Shown here: positions 27,257-32,128 of the stretch, piece by piece
Layout: the number at the start of each line of letters is the position of its first letter
Numbering within the stretch: the first letter of the stretch is position 1
Translations under genes and position numbers: made by a program
NCBI GenBank assembly: GCA_003252385.1
Contig: QKEH01000110.1
Location: 1-32,128, forward strand
From: Bacteroidota bacterium
GTDB lineage: Bacteria; Bacteroidota; Bacteroidia; Bacteroidales; UBA10428
DNA: 32,128 nt
Direction of reading: 5' to 3'
Notes under the pieces: generated by a model
Told to the model about the DNA's origin: nothing
Databases searched by the model: none
The model's input: only the letters and a program-made list of their open reading frames with translations

Positions 27257-28744
27257 ATGAAGAAATTGCGCCCGATTATGTTTGTCGGCACCGGTTCCGA
27301 TGTGGGTAAATCCATTATCAATGCTGCATTTTGCCGTATCTTTTTACAAGATGGTTACCGACCGGCACCATTTAAGGCTCAAAACATGTCGTTGAACAGT
27401 TATGCCACCCCCGATGGTTTGGAAATTGGCCGGGCACAGGCCATGCAGGCTGAAGCATCGGGCATATCCTGCAGGGTTGAAATGAACCCGGTATTGTTAA
27501 AACCTACCAGCAATACCCAGTCGCAGGTAGTACTTAACGGAAAACCCATAGGCGTTAAAAGTGCTTCGGAATATTTTATGGATACCGACCGGGATGCATT
27601 ATTTCATGAGGCGTTTTCTTCGTTTCGGAAACTTGCCGCCGAATACAATCCGGTGGTTGTGGAAGGGGCAGGGAGTATCTCGGAAATCAATCTATGGGAA
27701 AAGGATATTACCAATATGCGGGTAGCTCTGGAAGCCCGGGCAGCTACTTACCTGATAGCCGATATCGATCGGGGAGGGGTTTTTGGTAGTGTGTACGGCA
27801 CCCTCAAATTACTGCCCCAAGAGCAACTGGATCTGATTGAAGGGATCATCATCAATAAATTCCGCGGCGACATCAACCTTTTTACCCGGGGAAGGCAGCA
27901 GTTGGAAGAGCTTACCGGGAAACCGGTGATTGGGATTATACCGCACTTCCGCGATATTTATATCGAGCAGGAAGATTCCGTGGTTCTGGAGCAGAACCAG
28001 AGGTCGGCGACCTCCGGCAAGATTAATGTTGCGGTTGTGCTATTGCCTCACATGTCGAATTTTACCGATTTTAACAGCCTTCATCATATTCCGGAGGTGC
28101 ATCTGTACTATACGCATCGGGCCAGGGAGTTGGAAAAAGCCGATATCATTCTGCTTCCGGGCTCAAAGAATACCATTGCCGATTTGGAATTTATCCGCAG
28201 TCAGCAGATGGACACGATTATTCAGGAAGCTCACCGGCAGGGGAAACCGGTTTATGGGGTTTGTGGCGGTTATCAGATGATGGGGCAACGCGTATGCGAC
28301 CCGCACCATGTGGAAGGCGATGTGGATGAAGTGAACGGACTGGGCTTGCTGCCGGTAAGTACAATCCTCACCCGGGAGAAAAAAACCGAGCAGGTTGCAT
28401 TCCGTTATCTAACCTTCGAAACCCTTTGTTCAGGCTACGAAATACATATGGGGCAGACCGTGTCTCCATACGAGAATCCGCTCTGTACCATGGAAACGGG
28501 TTCCGATGGCTATTTCTTAAATGCGAAAACCTGGGGAAGTTACATTCACGGTATTTTTGACAATCCGGTCGTGGTTCAGCATATTCTGGAACAAGTACAG
28601 CCGGGTATTCAGGTAGATTTTAATTACAAGGCTTTCAAAGAAAAGGAATTCGACCGGTTAGCAGAGCTGGTAAGAGCTTCGGTGGATATGGAACAGGTGT
28701 ACTCGACACTCGAAAGGGAAGTCATTATTGAAGACAAAGGGTAA
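27257..28744 (+). CDS. cobQ: Adenosylcobyric acid synthase CobQ
   Basis: ATP- and glutamine-dependent amidation of four carboxylates of adenosylcobyrinic acid a,c-diamide to give adenosylcobyric acid. 495 aa from ATG 27257. A longer in-frame start at 27173 would overlap the upstream gene and precede the family N-terminus, so I reject it. The N-terminal dethiobiotin-synthetase-like domain has FVGTGSDVGKSIINAAFC and APFKAQNMSLNSY. The C-terminal type 1 glutamine amidotransferase domain has the nucleophile Cys336 (YGVCGGYQMMG) and His431 (SYIHGIFDN). The substrate is already adenosylated, which fits the adenosyltransferases just upstream. No other cob genes follow in the window. Confidence 0.95.
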   Translation: MKKLRPIMFVGTGSDVGKSIINAAFCRIFLQDGYRPAPFKAQNMSLNSYATPDGLEIGRAQAMQAEASGISCRVEMNPVLLKPTSNTQSQVVLNGKPIGVKSASEYFMDTDRDALFHEAFSSFRKLAAEYNPVVVEGAGSISEINLWEKDITNMRVALEARAATYLIADIDRGGVFGSVYGTLKLLPQEQLDLIEGIIINKFRGDINLFTRGRQQLEELTGKPVIGIIPHFRDIYIEQEDSVVLEQNQRSATSGKINVAVVLLPHMSNFTDFNSLHHIPEVHLYYTHRARELEKADIILLPGSKNTIADLEFIRSQQMDTIIQEAHRQGKPVYGVCGGYQMMGQRVCDPHHVEGDVDEVNGLGLLPVSTILTREKKTEQVAFRYLTFETLCSGYEIHMGQTVSPYENPLCTMETGSDGYFLNAKTWGSYIHGIFDNPVVVQHILEQVQPGIQVDFNYKAFKEKEFDRLAELVRASVDMEQVYSTLEREVIIEDKG

Positions 28745-28776
28745 AAGTAAAGGGGCAGAAGGATGAGAAAGGTGCT

Positions 28777-28818
28777 CTCAGTCTCAGTACCAAGTACTCT
28801 GTACTCAGTACTGAGTAA
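28777..28818. repeat. Tandem heptanucleotide repeat with 16-bp palindrome
   Basis: Six consecutive 7-nt units related to TCAGTAC: CTCAGTC, TCAGTAC, CAAGTAC, TCTGTAC, TCAGTAC, TGAGTAA. The right part contains the perfect palindrome TACTCAGTACTGAGTA (28802-28817). It fills the gap between the convergent cobQ and helicase genes and may serve as a transcript end for one or both. Neither side has a typical T tract directly next to the palindrome. Confidence 0.65.
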
Positions 28819-28853
28819 TCATAACTAAAAAATAACAACCATCCCCTATTTAC

Positions 28854-30266
28854 CTAATAGTAGAACTCCTTTTTAAAGTTTACCAGGTATAATTTCTCGG
28901 TGGCACGGGTAAGGGCAGTGTATAACCAACGCAGGTATTCCATGTCGAGTTGGGCGGTATCCACATATCCCTGATCGACAAATACAGCCTTCCATTGCCC
29001 GCCCTGGGATTTATGACCCGTTATCGCATAGGCGTATTTTACCTGTATGGCATTAAAGAATTCGTTATTACGCACTTCCTCGTACTGCTTTTTCCGGATT
29101 TTGATGTGAGTATAGTCTTCCAGAACTGCAAAAAAGAACTCCTTACTTTTTTCGGAACTAAGCGCCGGCCCTTCTATACTTAATACGTCCAGCATAAGTT
29201 TTACGTCCAATTCCACGTTGTAATCCAAAAGGCGAATCGTACAATCGACAAAGCGATACCCATACAACTCATAGTGTTTGCCTACGCGAAGGATTTCAAT
29301 AATATCGCCATTGGCAATGAAATCAAGCTTCTCGTCTTCTTTGAGCCAATAATAGTTGTTCTTGACCACCATAAGCAGTTCTCCGGGCACCAGTTCGGCT
29401 TCGTGGTAGAGCACCGTTTGTCGGATGCCTTCGTTGTATTTATTGGTTCGTTTGTTGGAACGACTGACCACAATGGTTTCCTCCTTGCCATATTTCGAAT
29501 AGCAATCCGATAGGGTTTCAATGAGTTCCTCACCACTTAAAGCTATGATATCAGGATAGCTGCCGGTGGTAAACAGAGGTAAAGCAACCTGCTGGTTGTC
29601 AATTTCCTGTCGAACATGGGTGGCATTGAACAAAATGCCCGATTCCGTTCTCTGACGGACCACATCGGTAAGATGCGCAGTAAACACCATATCGGAATGC
29701 AAGCGGAAGGAGGCTGCTTCCAAGGCAGGACTTTCCGGAAGACCCACCGGAGGAAGCTGTGCGGTATCGCCTACCAAAATGAGCTTACAGCCCCGGCCGT
29801 TGTACACGTATTCGAGTAAATCATCCAGCAGGCAGCCCGACCCGAAAATTGAGTTGGATTGCTTTTGGTTCGATATCATTGAAGCCTCATCCACAATAAA
29901 AATAGTTCGGGCATGCAGGTTACGATCCAGATCAAAGCCGGCCATTCCATCGCGTAACGATTTTTGGCGATAAATTTTTTTATGGATCGTGTACGCGGAG
30001 CGCCCCGTATAATGCGAAAGTACTTTAGCCGCTCTCCCGGTGGGTGCCAGCAATACCGAACGAACCTTTATATCGTTAAGCATTTCTACATAAGCACTTA
30101 AAATGGTTGTTTTGCCCGTCCCGGCATATCCGGTAACCAGTAAGATGGCATCCTCGTGCTCGCTGGTGGTAAATTCGCCCAGTTTTGCTATTAACTGATC
30201 CTGCGAGGGAGTCACCTCATCCTTCATTTTTCCCTTGATAACCGAAGCAATATGTTTTGCCAGCAT
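28854..30266 (-). CDS. RecD/Dda-like SF1B DNA helicase
   Basis: 470-aa superfamily 1B helicase, expected to unwind DNA 5' to 3' in repair or recombination. Walker A is GYAGTGKTT (46-54, Lys52). Next come motif Ia APTGRAAKVL, motif II IVDEAS, motif III LVGDTAQLPPVG, a middle insertion, and the C-terminal UvrD_C_2-type module AYAITGHKSQGGQWKAVFVDQGY (in two parts) ending RWLYTALTRATEKLYLV. It lacks the N-terminal helix-hairpin-helix region of RecD2, so it is closer to the short Dda/RecD-like proteins widespread in Bacteroidota. It is transcribed away from the membrane-protein/DUF3822/rsmD cluster and stands alone on its strand. Confidence 0.9.
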   Translation of the reverse strand: MLAKHIASVIKGKMKDEVTPSQDQLIAKLGEFTTSEHEDAILLVTGYAGTGKTTILSAYVEMLNDIKVRSVLLAPTGRAAKVLSHYTGRSAYTIHKKIYRQKSLRDGMAGFDLDRNLHARTIFIVDEASMISNQKQSNSIFGSGCLLDDLLEYVYNGRGCKLILVGDTAQLPPVGLPESPALEAASFRLHSDMVFTAHLTDVVRQRTESGILFNATHVRQEIDNQQVALPLFTTGSYPDIIALSGEELIETLSDCYSKYGKEETIVVSRSNKRTNKYNEGIRQTVLYHEAELVPGELLMVVKNNYYWLKEDEKLDFIANGDIIEILRVGKHYELYGYRFVDCTIRLLDYNVELDVKLMLDVLSIEGPALSSEKSKEFFFAVLEDYTHIKIRKKQYEEVRNNEFFNAIQVKYAYAITGHKSQGGQWKAVFVDQGYVDTAQLDMEYLRWLYTALTRATEKLYLVNFKKEFYY

Positions 30267-30362
30267 TCGTACATCTATTGGTGCTTTTCGGCATCTAATC
30301 TAATTTTTTTTTATAAATTCGCACCATCTCATAAAGCTAGTACTCATACAAAAATCTAAACT

Positions 30363-31076
30363 ATGTTTTTATATACCGTAATTATTCTCATTGCTGCAAT
30401 TGTGCTTGGTGCACTCACCATAATACTGGTGAATAAAAAACCCGCGTTACGCAAGTTATTCCAAACATTTTTTGCCTTACTGGCCATAGCACTAGCTGCT
30501 TTTATGGTGTTTCGTATAATGCAACCCATTCAGTTCGAAAAGGAACGGAAGCTGCGCGAGGATACCGCTATCGAAAAACTTAAGCAAATACGTACTGTTC
30601 AGGACGCCTTTAAAGATAAATATGGAAAATACACCGGCAGTTTCGATACGCTTTTTGCATTTGTGAACAACGATTCATTTGAAATCCCAAGTCTTACTCT
30701 GGTAAAAGAATGGAACCAGGATGAGGTAACCAAGGAAGATGCGTTGAAACTGGGAATCCTTGTACGTTCCATTAGCAAGAGAAGTGTAAAAGACTCGCTG
30801 TTTGCTCCCGATGCGGTAGTGGAGGATTTGAAATACATCCCATTTACCAATAAGGAACATGTTTTTGAGATGGGCGCTGGCGAAATTGAGACCGGATCAA
30901 AAGTTAAGGTTAAAGTTTTTGAGGCCTATGCCCTGTACGATATTCTATTCAATGGTATGAATCGTCAGGAAGTGATAAACTACAAGGACAGTCGCTATAA
31001 AATCATTGAGTTTGATGGAGTAAAAGTGGGTTCGCTCACCGAAGCGAATAACAATGCCGGTAACTGGGAGAAATAA
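30363..31076 (+). CDS. Two-helix membrane protein of unknown function
   Basis: 237 aa, not assigned to a named family. Two N-terminal membrane helices (about 3-24 and 34-52) are followed by a charged helix (EKERKLREDTAIEKLKQI) and a soluble domain. RTVQDAFKDKYGKYTGSFDTL resembles the start of pseudopilin globular domains (A..Y....G.Y....D.L), but there is no prepilin peptidase site, so this is only a fold-level similarity. The C-terminal half (FEAYALYDILFNGMNRQEVINY) is also unfamiliar. A TAAATTCG box at 30314-30321 may be a promoter. It is followed 13 nt later by the DUF3822 gene, suggesting one transcript with rsmD. Confidence 0.75.
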   Translation: MFLYTVIILIAAIVLGALTIILVNKKPALRKLFQTFFALLAIALAAFMVFRIMQPIQFEKERKLREDTAIEKLKQIRTVQDAFKDKYGKYTGSFDTLFAFVNNDSFEIPSLTLVKEWNQDEVTKEDALKLGILVRSISKRSVKDSLFAPDAVVEDLKYIPFTNKEHVFEMGAGEIETGSKVKVKVFEAYALYDILFNGMNRQEVINYKDSRYKIIEFDGVKVGSLTEANNNAGNWEK

Positions 31077-31089
31077 GCATTGTGATGAT

Positions 31090-31935
31090 ATGCATGATAT
31101 CAGCCTGATTGATCCCGCTTTAAAAAATTACCATAACGAAACGATGCTATCCATCCAGCTGCGGCTGGATGGATTTTCTTTTGCGATATATTCCTTAAAG
31201 GATCAACAGCTGAGAGCATTCCGTCATTACCCGTTCACGAATATTGTCCTTCAGGAAGATCTGTTGAATGCGGCCAGTCATGTACTTCATCAGGACGACT
31301 TGCTTCGGCTCCCGCAACAAAAGGTGAAGGCGATATTTGCCCATAATAAATCAACCTTACTGCCCAGTTCCTTTGTGCAACCCGAAAATCTGAAGCAAAT
31401 CCTGGAATTTAATCAGCCTATCGATGAACTGGATGAGATACACACCAATGAACTGTTGGAATATTCAACCCATCTGGTATTTACCCTGCCAACTTATTAT
31501 GGGAGTCTGCTAACCGAAAAGTTCAACGGAACCCGGTTTTACAATCAGGCAACTCCTTTGCTGACCCGGCTCAAAGAACAGCGGTCAGATAATGGGCAAG
31601 CGGCTATTACGATACAGCTTAATCGCGATTTTTTTGATTTAATGGTGGTGGATCAGGGTTCTTTGCGCCTGTACAATACGTACCTCTATAAGGACGTAAA
31701 CGATTTATTGTACTTTATCTTATATGTGTGTAAGCAATTGGATATTGACTCCAAGTTGGCACGTTTTGCACTTTGCGGACACAGTTCCCGGGATAGCCGT
31801 TTACAGTTAGAGTTGCTGCGTTTTTTGCCCAGATTGGAAATTCTAAATGCCGAAGCAAGGTGTGCGTCCCATAAAATGGACAAACTGGACAAATCCCGGT
31901 TCTATTCACTACTAAACCTGATTCATTGCGCATAA
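31090..31935 (+). CDS. DUF3822 family protein
   Basis: 281 aa from ATG 31090 (MHDISLIDPAL). The same frame opens at 31054 inside the upstream gene, which I reject. The sequence matches the DUF3822 family of Bacteroidota as I remember it: an N-terminal LSIQLRLDGFSFAIYS strand pair, a central TNELLEYSTHLVFTLP, and a C-terminal ALCGHSSRDSRLQLELLRFLPRLEIL. The fold resembles the actin-like ATPase (ASKHA) group, but I do not see clear phosphate loops. Its regular position directly ahead of rsmD in this phylum hints at a link to ribosome maturation or cell-envelope growth; neither is proven. It ends 10 nt inside the rsmD start. Confidence 0.82.
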   Translation: MHDISLIDPALKNYHNETMLSIQLRLDGFSFAIYSLKDQQLRAFRHYPFTNIVLQEDLLNAASHVLHQDDLLRLPQQKVKAIFAHNKSTLLPSSFVQPENLKQILEFNQPIDELDEIHTNELLEYSTHLVFTLPTYYGSLLTEKFNGTRFYNQATPLLTRLKEQRSDNGQAAITIQLNRDFFDLMVVDQGSLRLYNTYLYKDVNDLLYFILYVCKQLDIDSKLARFALCGHSSRDSRLQLELLRFLPRLEILNAEARCASHKMDKLDKSRFYSLLNLIHCA

Positions 31936-32128
31936 TAAGCGGAAAATACAAAGGACGTCAGATTCCGGTGCGGAAGGGATTTCCCTCGCGCCCAACTACC
32001 GATTTCGCCAAAGAAAATCTATTCAACATTCTGCAAAATAATTTCGATTTCGAACAGTTGCAGGTTCTTGATCTTTTCTCGGGAACCGGGAGTATGAGCT
32101 ATGAGTTTGCATCGCGGGGAGCCCGGGT
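31926..32128 (+). CDS. rsmD: 16S rRNA (guanine966-N2)-methyltransferase RsmD, 5' part
   Basis: Methylates N2 of G966 in 16S rRNA. Only the first 67 codons are in the window; the gene runs off the right edge. A TTG start at 31926 gives MRIISGKYKGRQIPV, the standard RsmD N-terminus, and an in-frame stop at 31914-31916 excludes an earlier start. RPTTDFAKENLFNIL is the family RPT.D..RE..FN.L motif, and VLDLFSGTGSMSYEFASRGA is the SAM-binding DLFAGSG-type loop. It overlaps the DUF3822 gene by 10 nt. Confidence 0.92.
   Translation, partial: MRIISGKYKGRQIPVRKGFPSRPTTDFAKENLFNILQNNFDFEQLQVLDLFSGTGSMSYEFASRGAR

Overview
The window looks like a chromosomal segment of a Bacteroidota bacterium, probably from the Bacteroidales/Marinilabiliales side; genus and species cannot be read from the sequence. 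Four things point there: a secreted metalloprotease with a type IX secretion (T9SS) C-terminal sorting domain, a sensor kinase with a periplasmic two-component-regulator propeller and Y_Y_Y domain, TAnnTTTG-type -7 promoter boxes ahead of several leaders, and a DUF3822-rsmD pair. The base composition looks even, and I see no tRNA, rRNA, insertion sequence, prophage or CRISPR array.

Layout. (1) 1-576 holds no secure gene, only open-frame pieces on the minus strand ending at a hairpin, possibly a decayed gene. (2) 577-5756 carries glycerophosphodiester phosphodiesterase and glycerol-3-phosphate dehydrogenase, then an MscS-type channel gene that appears frameshifted, then a secreted SIMPL-domain protein. 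(3) 6024-12926 is a thiamine operon: promoter, TPP riboswitch, thiS, thiC, a TenI/ThiE-like gene, thiD, thiE, thiG, thiH and a ThiF-like gene. The genes are tightly packed or overlap by 4 nt, except for a 167-nt gap after thiS. The operon makes the pyrimidine and thiazole halves and joins them to thiamine phosphate. (4) 13122-19956 holds a small zinc-ribbon protein, a convergent M4 protease, a large histidine kinase without receiver domain, and a pyrimidine-dimer glycosylase-like gene with a 17-bp palindrome just upstream. (5) 20330-22036 is a lone methyl-accepting chemotaxis protein. (6) 22225-28744 is a cobalamin region with two separate cobalamin riboswitches. The first leads btuF, a CobO/BtuR-type adenosyltransferase, btuC, btuD and a PduO-type adenosyltransferase. 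The second leads a small secreted DUF4430-like protein and cobQ. (7) 28777-32128 holds a heptanucleotide repeat between convergent genes, a RecD/Dda-like helicase, a two-helix membrane protein, a DUF3822 protein and the 5' end of rsmD, cut by the window edge.

How the genes work together. The thiamine operon is a nearly complete de novo route (4-amino-5-hydroxymethyl-2-methylpyrimidine phosphate by ThiC, its kinase ThiD, thiazole by ThiS/ThiF/ThiG/ThiH, coupling by ThiE) under one TPP sensor. The cobalamin block combines periplasmic capture and import (BtuFCD), cobalt adenosylation by two unrelated enzyme types, and one late corrin-ring step (CobQ). No outer-membrane BtuB receptor and no other cob/cbi gene lies in the window. 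The most interesting candidate for something undescribed is the riboswitch-controlled secreted DUF4430-like protein, which resembles the C-terminal domain of animal transcobalamin/intrinsic factor.
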